A stretch of DNA of 64,000 nt from Bacteroidales bacterium (GCA_019416285.1 DXXM01000009.1:1-64000), one strand, 5' to 3'; shown: positions 18,537-27,941, counted from the first letter of the stretch. The notes: a model not told the origin generated them from the sequence alone. Numbers and translations are program-made.

Positions 18537-18687
18537 GGTTCAATGTTTAGGTTTAAGGTTTGGATAATGCCGCCCTGTGCGGTCAATTATCTGAGCCTTA
18601 AACTCTTCTTATGACCCGTCACTACTCAAAATATTACCTGAACCCTGAGCCCAAACCTTAAACCAACCCAAAACCAGCCATTGAACC
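18537..18687. repeat. Long imperfect inverted repeat after GH28
   Basis: GGTTCAATG (18537-18545) and GGTTTAAGGTTT (18550-18561) are mirrored by AAACCTTAAACC (18653-18664) and CATTGAACC (18679-18687), so the gap between GH28 and GH43 can fold into a large stem. The sequence is low complexity (AACCTTAAACC-like). It may end or protect the GH28 transcript; no T-run is present. Confidence 0.5.
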
Positions 18688-18708
18688 GTTAATTATTTTA
18701 AAAGTTTG

Positions 18709-18738
18709 TTGCATTTCGGGAGAAAATCACTAACTTTG
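18709..18738 (+). promoter_or_regulatory. Predicted promoter of the GH43-CE8-uxa operon
   Basis: TTG at 18709-18711, 19-nt spacer, TAACTTTG at 18731-18738. The start would be near 18745, giving a leader of about 130 nt before the GH43 ATG. This suggests the galacturonate operon is transcribed apart from GH28. Confidence 0.6.
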
Positions 18739-18873
18739 GAAGAAATTTTACACTCTTAAATCTATAACTTTCAAAAGCTTACCCTAAACGGCTAATATAC
18801 TTCCTTTTAGTATAGGCAACCGGTGCCGGCGCCGCCGTCGAAAGGTCACTGTTGATCCACTTACTTAACCATA

Positions 18874-20568
18874 ATGAACTTACCTAAACGCATCTCTTTG
18901 TTCACCCTCGCGGCCGCCGCGACTTTCGGCTTATGGGCCGACGTAAAGCCCTATGTCTCACAAGTCTGGTCACCCGACCTCGGCAACGGACAGTACAAGA
19001 ACCCCGTCATCGACGCTGACTATTCCGACCCTGACGTTGTGCGCGTCGGCGACGATTACTATATGACCGCGTCCAGCTTCTGCGACATCCCCGGCCTCCC
19101 CATCCTCCACTCCAAAGACCTCGTCAACTGGACCCTCATCGGCCATGCCATCGCCGAAATGCCCGAATACGCTCAGGCCGCACCCGACCCCAGCCACGGC
19201 AACCACGTGTGGGCCCCCTCCATACGCTACCACAACGGCGAATTCTATATCTACTACGGCGACCCCGACCTCGGCATCTTCATGACCAAGACCAAGAACC
19301 CCGCAGGCCCCTGGGAACCCCTCGTCCACGTCCACAAGGCAAAGGGCATCATCGACACCTGCCCCTTCTGGGATGAGGACGGCAAAGCCTACATAGCCCA
19401 CGGCTATGCCGGAAGCCGCGCCGGAGTCAAGAGCATCCTCGGCATGATTGAGATGACCCCCGACGGCACCTCGACCATCGGCCAGGACCGTGTGATTTAC
19501 GACGGCCATATCGAAAACGAGACCATCGAAGGCGCCAAGATGTATAAAGTCGGCGACTGGTACTATATCTTCTCCCCCGCAGGCGGTGTGGCCACCGGCT
19601 GGCAGGAAGTGCTCCGCTCCAAGAGCCCCTGGGGACCATACGAGGTCCGCAATGTGATGGATCAGGGCAAGACCAATGTCAACGGCCCCCATCAGGGCGC
19701 ATGGGTCGACACCCCCGACGGCAAGGAACACTGGTTCCTCCACTTCCAGGACAAAGGCCCGTGGGGTCGCGTGGTGCATCTCCAGCCCATGAGCTGGCGT
19801 GAGGACGGATGGCCCGTAATCGGCGTCGACCCCGACGGCGACGGCCGCGGCGAACCCGTGATGAAATACCGCAAGCCCAATGTCGGAGGCACCTATCCCG
19901 CAGCCAATCCGGTTGAAAGCGACGAATTCGACGGCACCACCATCGGCCTCCAGTGGCAGTGGAAGGGCAATCCCAACGCGCTGTGGTATTTCTGCGAGGC
20001 AAACACCTCCAAGCTCCGCCTCTTCTCTCAGAAAACCACCGACAGCCCTCGTCTCTACGACGCCGCCAACCTCCTGCTTCAGAAATTCCCCGGCGAAAAC
20101 TTCACCGCCACCGCCAAAGTCCAGTTCTGCCCCCGCAAGCGCAACGGCAAGATTGAAGCCGGCGAGCGCGCAGGCATCGCTGTGATGGGCTACAACTACG
20201 CTGCAATGGCTCTCGAAAGCCGTGCCGACGGCATCTATCTCACCGAAGTCCAGGCCAAGAGCGCCAACAAGGGCAACAAGGAGACTGAAGTCGAGGCCGT
20301 GAAGCTCGACAACGGCGACAAGGAGCTCTATCTCCGCGTCCAGATTAAGCGCACAGGCGTCAAGACTCCCTCGTCGAAAGATGATTATCAGGGCGAGGCA
20401 ATCTTCTCCTATAGCTTCGACGGCAAGAAATTCACCACTTTCGGCAAGCCTCTGAGCCTCACAAGCGGCCACTGGATCGGCTCGAAAGTCGGTCTCTTCT
20501 GCGTCCGCAACTGGGAGAGCAACGACAGCGGCTGGCTCGACGTCGACTGGTTCCGCATCACAAAATAA
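18874..20568 (+). CDS. GH43 family glycoside hydrolase
   Basis: 564 residues with an N-terminal signal peptide (ending around GLWA). The five-bladed propeller begins at NPVIDADYSDPDVVRVGDDYY, carrying the catalytic-base Asp; the pKa-modulating Asp is likely in GIIDTCPFWDEDG and the acid Glu in ETIEGAKMYK. A C-terminal beta-sandwich (about residues 345-564, from NPVESDEFDG to WLDVDWFRI) resembles the concanavalin-like domain of GH43 xylosidases and arabinofuranosidases. Likely target: arabinose or xylose side chains on pectin (inference). It starts the operon with CE8 and the uronate genes; the CE8 ATG follows 48 bp after its stop. A long opposite-strand frame here is a codon-bias shadow. Confidence 0.9.
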   Translation: MNLPKRISLFTLAAAATFGLWADVKPYVSQVWSPDLGNGQYKNPVIDADYSDPDVVRVGDDYYMTASSFCDIPGLPILHSKDLVNWTLIGHAIAEMPEYAQAAPDPSHGNHVWAPSIRYHNGEFYIYYGDPDLGIFMTKTKNPAGPWEPLVHVHKAKGIIDTCPFWDEDGKAYIAHGYAGSRAGVKSILGMIEMTPDGTSTIGQDRVIYDGHIENETIEGAKMYKVGDWYYIFSPAGGVATGWQEVLRSKSPWGPYEVRNVMDQGKTNVNGPHQGAWVDTPDGKEHWFLHFQDKGPWGRVVHLQPMSWREDGWPVIGVDPDGDGRGEPVMKYRKPNVGGTYPAANPVESDEFDGTTIGLQWQWKGNPNALWYFCEANTSKLRLFSQKTTDSPRLYDAANLLLQKFPGENFTATAKVQFCPRKRNGKIEAGERAGIAVMGYNYAAMALESRADGIYLTEVQAKSANKGNKETEVEAVKLDNGDKELYLRVQIKRTGVKTPSSKDDYQGEAIFSYSFDGKKFTTFGKPLSLTSGHWIGSKVGLFCVRNWESNDSGWLDVDWFRITK

Positions 20569-20616
20569 AAATCTGCATACCAACATCTTCTCCTCCGCTA
20601 CAGAAACATTTCAGCA

Positions 20617-21582
20617 ATGAAAATCAGACTTCTATCCGTCATTCTCGCGCTCATTGCCTCAGCCGCCGGCCTCCGGGCTTCGGCTGCTGAATACAAGCAT
20701 GAGATTTACGTCAACCAGGACGGTTCCGGCGACTACACCACGGTCACCGACGCCCTTGAAGGCATCCGCGCCTATATGGACTACACCGTGACCGTCCATA
20801 TAGCCAACGGAGTCTACAAGGAAAAAATCGTCATCCCCTCCTGGCTCAAGAACGTAAGTTTCATCGGCGAGAGCGCCGACAGCACCATCATCACCTTCGA
20901 CCACCACGCCAACATCGACAATATGGGCACCTTCCGCACATATACCGTCAAGGTCGACGCCTCCGATGTGCTGTTCAAGAACCTCACCATCGAAAACAAT
21001 GCTCCCCAGCTCGGCCAGGCCGTGGCGCTCCACACCGAAGGCGATAAAATCCGCTTCGTCAACTGCCGCTTCCTCGGCAATCAGGACACCATCTTCACCG
21101 GCGGCAAGAACAGCCGTCTCTACTTCGCCGACTGCTACATCGAGGGCACCACTGACTTCATCTTCGGTCCCGCGACGGCATATTTCAAGAACTGCGACAT
21201 CCTCAGCAAGCGCGATTCCTACATCACCGCCGCCTCTACCCCTGAGGATGTGCGCTTCGGCTACATCTTCGATGGCTGCACCCTCCGCGCCCTGCCGGAA
21301 GTGAAGAAAGTGTATCTCGGACGCCCCTGGCGCCCCTACGCCCACACTGTATTCATCAACTGCGAGATGGGTTCACACATCCGGCCCGAAGGATGGCACA
21401 ACTGGAACAACCCCGCCAACGAGCGCACCGCCCGCTACGGCGAATATGGCTCACACGGCCCCGGCGCATCGCAGGATGCCCGCGTCGGCTGGGCCATGAA
21501 AGTCTCTGACTCCGACGCCGCCGACTGCCTCGACATCTCTAAAGTCTTTGCCGTGACAACCGGCTGGAATCCCACCGAATAA
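20617..21582 (+). CDS. CE8 pectin methylesterase (pectinesterase)
   Basis: 321 residues with a signal peptide (cut near LRASA). It removes methyl esters from homogalacturonan so that GH28 can act. The conserved CE8 set is present: Q134 in GQAVAL, Q156-D157 in NQDTIF, D180 in TDFIFG and R236-x-W238 in LGRPW; the two Asp and the Arg form the active site. Length is usual for bacterial single-domain CE8. Second gene of the operon. Confidence 0.95.
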   Translation: MKIRLLSVILALIASAAGLRASAAEYKHEIYVNQDGSGDYTTVTDALEGIRAYMDYTVTVHIANGVYKEKIVIPSWLKNVSFIGESADSTIITFDHHANIDNMGTFRTYTVKVDASDVLFKNLTIENNAPQLGQAVALHTEGDKIRFVNCRFLGNQDTIFTGGKNSRLYFADCYIEGTTDFIFGPATAYFKNCDILSKRDSYITAASTPEDVRFGYIFDGCTLRALPEVKKVYLGRPWRPYAHTVFINCEMGSHIRPEGWHNWNNPANERTARYGEYGSHGPGASQDARVGWAMKVSDSDAADCLDISKVFAVTTGWNPTE

Positions 21583-21648
21583 ATCATCAATTCTCTCCTT
21601 AATTCTTAGTCTAACATACAACTAATCAAATCACAATACAATTTAATC

Positions 21649-23139
21649 ATGAAAGCTTTAAACAAACTCACCGCTCCCAAAGCAGTGGCTCCCGAAAGAA
21701 TCATCCAATTCGGCGAAGGCAACTTCCTCCGCGCATTTGTTGACTGGATCATCAAGAACATGAACGACAAGACCGACTTCAACTCATCCGTTGTCGTTGT
21801 CCAGGGCACACCCGACGCCTTCGTGACCCAGCTGCTCGAAGGTCAGGACTGCCTCTACCATGTCAACCTTCAGGGCCGTCTCGACGGTGAGGTAGTGAAC
21901 TCTCTTACCCGTATCGACGTAATCAGCCGCGCACTCAGTCCCTTCACTCAGTTTGACGCTTTCCTCGCTCTCGCCGATCAGCCCGAGATGCGTTTCGTCA
22001 TCTCCAACACCACCGAGGCCGGCATCGCCTTTGACCCCGCCTGCAAACTTTCCGACCGTCCCGCCGCTTCATATCCCGGCAAGCTCACTCAGCTCCTCTA
22101 CCGTCGCTTCAAGACCTTCAACGGAGCTGCCGACAAGGGCTTCATCATCATGCCCTGCGAGCTTATCTTCGAAAACGGCCATCACCTCAAGGAAATCATC
22201 TTCAAATACATCGACCTCTGGAAAGAGGAACTCGGCTCTGACTACGAAGCCTTCAAGAAATGGTTCAGCGAGTGCTGCTACGTCTGCGCCACCCTCGTTG
22301 ACCGCATCGTCCCCGGATTCCCCCGCAAGGAAATCAACGAAATCCAGGAGAAACTCGGCTACAAGGACAACCTCGTCGTTCAGGGCGAAGCCTTCCACCT
22401 CTGGGTTATCGAGCGTGCATCCAACATCTCCATCGACCAGCTCAAGGCCGAATTCCCCGCTGAGAAGGCCGGCCTCCAGGTGCTCATCACTGACTCCGAA
22501 GCTCCCTACCACGAGCGCAAAGTGACCCTCCTCAACGGCCCGCACACTGTCCTCTCGCCCGTTGCCTTCCTCAGCGGCGTGAACATCGTGCGCGACGCCT
22601 GCAACCACCCCGTAATCGGCAAGTTCATCCATCAGGTTCAGTTCGACGAGCTCATGCAGACCCTCAACCTCCCGATGGAAGAGCTTCAGAAGTTCGGTGC
22701 CGACGTGCTCGAGCGCTTCAACAACCCCTACGTCGACCACCAGGTTACTTCAATCATGCTCAACTCCTTCCCGAAATATCAGACCCGCGACCTCCCCGGC
22801 CTCAAGACTTACCTCGAGCGCAAGGGCGAGCTTCCCAAGGGCCTCGTGCTCGGTCTCGCAGCCCTCATCACCTACTACAAGGGTGGCAAGCGTGAGGACG
22901 GCACCGAAATCGTTCCGAAGGACGATCAGAAGATTATGGATCTCCTCACCGAACTCTGGGCTACCGGCGACACCCGCAAGGTGGCTGAAGGCGTCCTCGC
23001 TGCCAAGGACCTCATCTGGGGCGAAGAACACGGCGACCTCAACCAGATTCCCGGCCTCACCGACCTCGTTGTCAAGTACCTCGACTCTATCCAGAGCAAG
23101 GGTATGCTTGAGACCGTCAAAGAAGTTATCGAAGCATAA
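21649..23139 (+). CDS. uxaB: Tagaturonate reductase (altronate oxidoreductase)
   Basis: 496 residues. It reduces D-tagaturonate to D-altronate with NADH (EC 1.1.1.58) in the cytoplasmic galacturonate pathway. It belongs to the mannitol/fructuronate dehydrogenase family; the N-terminal nucleotide-binding part has RIIQFGEGNFLRAFVDW, and the C-terminal half carries the helical substrate domain (GPHTVLSPVAFLSG, NPYVDHQVTSI). It is followed by altronate dehydratase after only 12 bp, which supports UxaB rather than a mannonate enzyme. Confidence 0.95.
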   Translation: MKALNKLTAPKAVAPERIIQFGEGNFLRAFVDWIIKNMNDKTDFNSSVVVVQGTPDAFVTQLLEGQDCLYHVNLQGRLDGEVVNSLTRIDVISRALSPFTQFDAFLALADQPEMRFVISNTTEAGIAFDPACKLSDRPAASYPGKLTQLLYRRFKTFNGAADKGFIIMPCELIFENGHHLKEIIFKYIDLWKEELGSDYEAFKKWFSECCYVCATLVDRIVPGFPRKEINEIQEKLGYKDNLVVQGEAFHLWVIERASNISIDQLKAEFPAEKAGLQVLITDSEAPYHERKVTLLNGPHTVLSPVAFLSGVNIVRDACNHPVIGKFIHQVQFDELMQTLNLPMEELQKFGADVLERFNNPYVDHQVTSIMLNSFPKYQTRDLPGLKTYLERKGELPKGLVLGLAALITYYKGGKREDGTEIVPKDDQKIMDLLTELWATGDTRKVAEGVLAAKDLIWGEEHGDLNQIPGLTDLVVKYLDSIQSKGMLETVKEVIEA

Positions 23140-23151
23140 TCCACACCACTA

Positions 23152-24663
23152 ATGAAGGATTTTCTTAAAATCAATCCCGCCGACAACGTTGCAGTCGCCA
23201 TCAATCCGCTCACCGCGGGGACGACTGTCAACGTCGACGGTGACGAAATCGCCCTCGTCGCCGACATTCCTGCAGGCCACAAGTTTGCCCTGCGCGACAT
23301 CGCCGACGGTGAGAACGTCATCAAATACGGTTTCCCTATCGGCCACACCCGTCACGCCGTAAAGCGTGGCGCCTTCCTTGACCACAACGACATCAAGACC
23401 AACCTCGAAGGCCAGCTCGACTACTCCGACATCAGCATCGACAATCCCTCGCCCGCAGCTCCCGGAGCCGCTCTTCAGGGCAAGGAAGCCACTTTCATGG
23501 GCTACGAGCGTCCCGACGGCCAGGTGGGTATCCGCAATGAAATCTGGGTTATCCCGACCGTAGGTTGCGTCAACGGCATCGCCAAGCAGATTGTCGACCG
23601 CCTCAACGCCGAAACCAAGGCCGAAGGCGTGGACGGCATCTTCGCCTTCCCCCACAACTACGGCTGCTCGCAGCTCGGCGACGACCACGAGAATACCAAA
23701 AAGATTCTCCGCGACATGGTGCTCCACCCCAACGCAGGCGGCATCCTAGTAATCGGCCTCGGCTGCGAGAACAACCAGCCCAAGGTGTTCGAGGAATTCT
23801 GCGGCGACTATGACCGCTCGCGCGTCAAATTCATGGTCTGCCAGGAAGTAGAGGGCGATGAAGTGGAAGCCGGCCTCGCCATCCTCCGCTCGCTCTACGA
23901 GCAGGCACGCGGTTTCAAGCGCACCGAGCAACCCGCATCCAAGCTCCGCATCGGTCTGAAATGCGGCGGCTCCGACGGCTTCTCCGGCATCACCGCCAAT
24001 CCCCTCCTCGGCGAGTTTTCCGACTGGCTCTGCGAGCAGGAAGGCGGCACGACTGTGCTCACCGAAGTTCCCGAGATGTTCGGCGCCGAGACCATCCTCA
24101 TGCGCCGCTGCGCCGACAACAAGCTCCTCGGCGAGACCGTTTCGCTCATCAACAACTTCAAGGAATACTTCCTCAGCCACGGCGAACCCGTCGGCGAAAA
24201 CCCCTCGCCCGGCAACAAGGCAGGCGGCATCTCCACCCTTGAGGAAAAAGCCCTCGGCTGCACGCAGAAATCTGGCAAGAGCCCCGTATTCGGCGTGATG
24301 GAATACGGCGAGCGTATCCACAACCACGGCCTCAACCTCCTTTCAGCTCCCGGCAACGACCTCGTGGCCTCCACCGCCCTCGCCGCCGCAGGCTGTCAGA
24401 TGGTGCTCTTCACCACCGGCCGCGGCACACCCTTCGGCACCTTCGTCCCCACCATGAAAGTCTCCACCAACTCAGGCCTCGCCAAGCGCAAGCCCACCTG
24501 GATTGACTTCAACGCCGGACGTCTTGCCGAGGACAGCTCCATGGCCGACGTCCTCGCCGACTTCATCGCCTACGTGCTCAAGGTAGCCTCCGGCGAGCAG
24601 GTCAACTCCGAAAAGAGCGGAATCCACGAGATTTCAATCTTCAAAAATGGCGTCACCCTCTAA
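23152..24663 (+). CDS. uxaA: Altronate dehydratase
   Basis: 503 residues. It dehydrates D-altronate to 2-keto-3-deoxy-D-gluconate (EC 4.2.1.7). The N-terminal SAF-like domain (about 1-95, NPADNVAVAI to RGAFLDHNDI) is joined to the main domain with conserved Cys/His clusters (TVGCVNGIA, FPHNYGCSQLGDD, GLGCENNQ, LKCGGSDGFSGITANP), probably ligating the metal. Full length for the fused UxaA form. It sits 12 bp after uxaB and is followed by a 153-bp repeat-rich gap before uxaC. Confidence 0.96.
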   Translation: MKDFLKINPADNVAVAINPLTAGTTVNVDGDEIALVADIPAGHKFALRDIADGENVIKYGFPIGHTRHAVKRGAFLDHNDIKTNLEGQLDYSDISIDNPSPAAPGAALQGKEATFMGYERPDGQVGIRNEIWVIPTVGCVNGIAKQIVDRLNAETKAEGVDGIFAFPHNYGCSQLGDDHENTKKILRDMVLHPNAGGILVIGLGCENNQPKVFEEFCGDYDRSRVKFMVCQEVEGDEVEAGLAILRSLYEQARGFKRTEQPASKLRIGLKCGGSDGFSGITANPLLGEFSDWLCEQEGGTTVLTEVPEMFGAETILMRRCADNKLLGETVSLINNFKEYFLSHGEPVGENPSPGNKAGGISTLEEKALGCTQKSGKSPVFGVMEYGERIHNHGLNLLSAPGNDLVASTALAAAGCQMVLFTTGRGTPFGTFVPTMKVSTNSGLAKRKPTWIDFNAGRLAEDSSMADVLADFIAYVLKVASGEQVNSEKSGIHEISIFKNGVTL

Positions 24664-24686
24664 ACCCTCCAGGGTTCAGGCATAGT

Positions 24687-24744
24687 CTTTAGGGTCCCTA
24701 AAGTCATTAAAGTCCCTAAGGACCTTAAAGACCCTAAAGACCCT
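24687..24744. repeat. 9-bp tandem repeats with a palindrome
   Basis: Five 9-bp units run at 24700-24744 (AAAGTCATT, AAAGTCCCT, AAGGACCTT, AAAGACCCT, AAAGACCCT), preceded by the overlapping palindrome CTTTAGGG-T-CCCTAAAG at 24687-24703. It lies inside the operon between uxaA and uxaC and could act as an RNA hairpin that tunes or stabilises the message; this is not shown. Confidence 0.7.
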
Positions 24745-24816
24745 CCCGGAGCCTAAAAGCCTCAAAGCCCCTCCCCCTCTTTAATTTAACCTCTAAAACC
24801 CAAACAGAATCCACTC

Positions 24817-26232
24817 ATGAAACCCTTCATGGACGAAAACTTCCTGCTGCAGACCGAAACCGCGCAGAAGTTATACCACGAGCATGCTGCAAAGATGCCC
24901 ATCATCGACTACCACTGCCACCTCATCCCCAAGATGGTTGCCGATGACCACCGCTTCAAATCAATAACCGAAATCTGGCTCGGCGGCGACCACTACAAGT
25001 GGCGCGCCATGCGTTCAAACGGCGTCGACGAGCGCTTCTGCACCGGCACCGACACCACCGACTGGGAAAAATTCCAGAAATGGGCCGAGACAGTACCCTA
25101 CACCTTCCGCAATCCCCTCTACCACTGGACTCACCTCGAGCTCAAGACAGCTTTCGGCATCGACAAGCTCCTCAACCCCGAGACTGCCAAGGAAATCTTC
25201 GACGAGTGCAACGACAAGCTCCTCAACGACCCCAACATGACCGCCCGCGGACTCATGCGTCGCTACAATGTGGAAACCGTCTGCACCACCGACGACCCCG
25301 TCGACTCCCTCGAATACCACAAGCAGGTGCGCGACAGCGGTTTTGAAATCAAGATGCTCCCCACCTGGCGTCCCGACAAGGCAATGGCCGTAGAAGTTCC
25401 CTCTGAATTCCGCGCCTACGTCGAGAAGCTCGCCGAAGTATCCGGAGTGGAAATCAACAAGTTCCAGGACATGGTCGACGCCCTTCAGAAGCGTCACGAC
25501 TTCTTCGAGGAGATGGGTTGCCGCCTCTCCGACCACGGCATCGAGGAATTCTATGCCGAGGACTACACCGACGGCGAAATCGAAGCCATCTTCGACAAAG
25601 TCTACGGCGGCAAGGAACTCACCAAGGAAGAAATCCTCAAGTTCAAGAGCGCCATGCTCGTTGTGTTCGGCGAGATGGACTACGAATCAGGCTGGACACA
25701 GCAGTTCCACTACGGAGCCATCCGCAACAACAACACCAAGATGTTCAAGCTCCTCGGCCCCGACACCGGCTTCGACTCCATCGGCGAGTTCACCACAGCC
25801 AAAGCCTGCGCCAAGTTCCTTGACACCCTCAACACCCGCGGCAAGCTCACCAAGACCATCCTCTACAACCTCAACCCCTGCGCCAACGAAGTAATCGCCA
25901 CAATGCTCGGCAACTTCCAGGACGGCACAGTGGCCGGCAAGATTCAGTTCGGCTCGGGCTGGTGGTTCCTCGATCAGAAAGACGGCATGGAGAAGCAGAT
26001 GAACGCCCTTTCGCTCCTCGGCCTGCTCAGCCGTTTCGTCGGCATGCTCACCGACTCCCGCTCATTCCTCTCCTATCCCCGCCACGAATACTTCCGCCGC
26101 ACACTCTGCAACCTCGTAGGCAACGACATCGAAAACGGTCTCATCCCCTACACCGGCTACGAAGAGAACCGCGTCAACCAGATGATTGAGGATATCTGCT
26201 ACAACAACGCTAAGAACTACTTCAAATTCTAA
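24817..26232 (+). CDS. uxaC: Uronate isomerase
   Basis: 471 residues. It interconverts D-galacturonate and D-tagaturonate (and D-glucuronate and fructuronate; EC 5.3.1.12), the first cytoplasmic step of the pathway. It is a member of the amidohydrolase superfamily: the HxH-type motif lies in IIDYHCHLIP near residue 32, with WRAMRSNG and the C-terminal FVGMLTDSRSFLSYPRHEYFRR signature of this family. Length is normal. It is followed after 5 bp by the transporter gene. Confidence 0.97.
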   Translation: MKPFMDENFLLQTETAQKLYHEHAAKMPIIDYHCHLIPKMVADDHRFKSITEIWLGGDHYKWRAMRSNGVDERFCTGTDTTDWEKFQKWAETVPYTFRNPLYHWTHLELKTAFGIDKLLNPETAKEIFDECNDKLLNDPNMTARGLMRRYNVETVCTTDDPVDSLEYHKQVRDSGFEIKMLPTWRPDKAMAVEVPSEFRAYVEKLAEVSGVEINKFQDMVDALQKRHDFFEEMGCRLSDHGIEEFYAEDYTDGEIEAIFDKVYGGKELTKEEILKFKSAMLVVFGEMDYESGWTQQFHYGAIRNNNTKMFKLLGPDTGFDSIGEFTTAKACAKFLDTLNTRGKLTKTILYNLNPCANEVIATMLGNFQDGTVAGKIQFGSGWWFLDQKDGMEKQMNALSLLGLLSRFVGMLTDSRSFLSYPRHEYFRRTLCNLVGNDIENGLIPYTGYEENRVNQMIEDICYNNAKNYFKF

Positions 26233-26237
26233 AGCGT

Positions 26238-27740
26238 ATGGCAGCAGCGACCTCACCTCTGGCAGCCGCAAATCAGAAGATGACCAACTTCCGTTGGACC
26301 ATCTGCGCCCTGCTCTTCCTCGCAACGACCGTCAACTACATGGACCGTCAGGTGCTCTCACTCACCTGGAAAGAGTTCATTTCTCCTGAATTCCACTGGA
26401 CCGACGCCAACTACGGTCTTATCACCGCAGTATTCTCCATTGTCTATGCAGTCGCCAACCTCCTCGCAGGACGTTTTATCGACTGGATGGGCACGAAGAA
26501 AGGCTACCTCTGGGCCATCGGCGTATGGTCGGCCGGCGCCTGCCTCCACGCTGCCTGCGGCGTAGCCACCGAAGCCACCCTCGGTCTCAACAGCGCCGCC
26601 GGACTCGTCAAAGCCACCGGCGACCTCGCAGTGACAATCGCCACAGTCTCCGTCTACTTCTTCCTCGCAGCACGCACAATCCTCGCTCTCGGTGAGGCCG
26701 GCAACTTCCCCGCCGCCATCAAGGTGACAGCCGAATACTTCCCCAAGCGCGACCGTGCGTATGCCACCTCGATTTTCAACGCCGGTTCTGCCGTAGGCGC
26801 CCTCATCGCCCCCTTCACCATCGGCCCGCTCGCCAAATACTTCCAGAGCATCGGCTGGGGCAACGGCTGGGAAATGGCCTTCATAATCATCGGCGCTCTA
26901 GGCTTCGTGTGGATGGGCTTCTGGGTGGTTCTCTACAAGAAACCCGCTGAAAACTCCCACGTCAACGCCGCCGAGCTCGCCTACATCGAGCAGGACGACG
27001 ACGCCAAGGACGAGACTCCCCGTCAGAAAGCAGAGATCGAGGACAGCGAGACTGCCACCATCCCCTTCTGGAAGTGTTTCAAATACCCCCAGACCTGGGC
27101 AGTGTTCGTCGGCAAATTCATGACCGACGGCGTGTGGTGGTTCTTCCTCTTCTGGACTCCCGCCTACATCACCGACGTGTTCAAGCTCTCCACCTCCGAG
27201 GGTGAGGGTATGCTGATGATTTTCGTACTCTACCTCATCACCATGCTCTCGATCTATGGAGGCAAGCTCCCGAGTATCTTCATTGACAGTGCGGCACGCA
27301 AAGGCATCAACATCGACCCCTATGCAGCCCGCATGCGCGCCATGCTCATCTTCGCGGTGTTCCCCCTCCTCGCACTTCTTGCACAGCCCCTCAGCTCCAT
27401 GTCGCCCTGGCTCCCCATTATTATTATAGGTATCGCCGGTGCAGCACACCAGTCATGGAGCGCCAACATCTACTCGGTTGTAGGCGACATGTTCCCCAAA
27501 TCCACCATCGCCACCATCATCGGTATCGGCGGTATGGCCGGAGGTCTCGGATCATTCCTCATCAACTACTGTTCAGGTATCCTCTTTGACTACGCAGCCC
27601 AGACTCAGATGTCGTTCATGAGCTTCACAGGCAAACCCGCAGGCTACTTCATCGTATTCTGCATCTGCGGTGTCGCCTACCTCATCGGCTGGATTATCAT
27701 GAAGATACTTGTTCCCCGCTACAAGAAAATAGAGGCATAA
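26238..27740 (+). CDS. exuT: Hexuronate MFS transporter (ExuT-like)
   Basis: 500 residues with about 12 membrane segments. The first carries FLATTVNYMDRQVLSLTW, the signature of the anion:cation symporter/hexuronate group, and RFIDWMGTKKGYLWAIGVW follows in the loop to TM3. It should import galacturonate through the inner membrane with protons. A central acidic loop (YIEQDDDAKDE) separates the two six-helix halves. The start at 26238 adds 14 residues before MTNFRWT; the ATG at 26280 is a plausible alternative. It ends the operon, directly followed by repeat copy A and a terminator. Confidence 0.9.
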   Translation: MAAATSPLAAANQKMTNFRWTICALLFLATTVNYMDRQVLSLTWKEFISPEFHWTDANYGLITAVFSIVYAVANLLAGRFIDWMGTKKGYLWAIGVWSAGACLHAACGVATEATLGLNSAAGLVKATGDLAVTIATVSVYFFLAARTILALGEAGNFPAAIKVTAEYFPKRDRAYATSIFNAGSAVGALIAPFTIGPLAKYFQSIGWGNGWEMAFIIIGALGFVWMGFWVVLYKKPAENSHVNAAELAYIEQDDDAKDETPRQKAEIEDSETATIPFWKCFKYPQTWAVFVGKFMTDGVWWFFLFWTPAYITDVFKLSTSEGEGMLMIFVLYLITMLSIYGGKLPSIFIDSAARKGINIDPYAARMRAMLIFAVFPLLALLAQPLSSMSPWLPIIIIGIAGAAHQSWSANIYSVVGDMFPKSTIATIIGIGGMAGGLGSFLINYCSGILFDYAAQTQMSFMSFTGKPAGYFIVFCICGVAYLIGWIIMKILVPRYKKIEA

Positions 27741-27824
27741 ACGACCATCACATCCGGCCTGTAGGGACGCGACATGTCGCGTCCTTCCTGACAAAAACAT
27801 AGCCTCGGCAAGATATAAACCAAC
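27741..27824 (+). repeat. 84-bp dispersed palindromic repeat, copy A
   Basis: This stretch matches the reverse complement of 37781-37864 at 80 of 84 positions. Its core, GGACGCGACATGTCGCGTCC (27765-27784), is a perfect 20-bp palindrome. It starts immediately after the stop codon of the MFS transporter gene. No ORF or transposase is present, so it resembles a REP- or MITE-like element. GTAGGGACGCGA-type palindromes are common in several bacterial phyla. Confidence 0.9.
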
Positions 27825-27859
27825 CAGACCGCTCAGAAATTATCCAACCCTCTCAATAC

Positions 27860-27898
27860 GCTACGCCGACCCCTCAACCCGGTCGGCGTAGCTTTTTT
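27860..27898 (+). terminator. Terminator of the pectin operon
   Basis: Perfect 12-bp arms GCTACGCCGACC (27860-27871) and GGTCGGCGTAGC (27881-27892), 9-nt loop, then six T. It closes the galacturonate operon downstream of repeat copy A. Confidence 0.92.
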
Positions 27899-27941
27899 CG
27901 TACCTATTTCGTCACAAAATATCAAAATCCCTCTCCTCGGG

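Noticed and set aside
18970..20586. 538-codon frame opposite the GH43 gene
   Set aside because: Antisense shadow caused by GC-rich third positions; Val/Gly/Asp/Ala-rich with no domain, while the plus strand encodes a clear GH43.
24664..24816. CRISPR-like array between uxaA and uxaC
   Set aside because: The period is only 9 bp, with no spacers and no cas genes.
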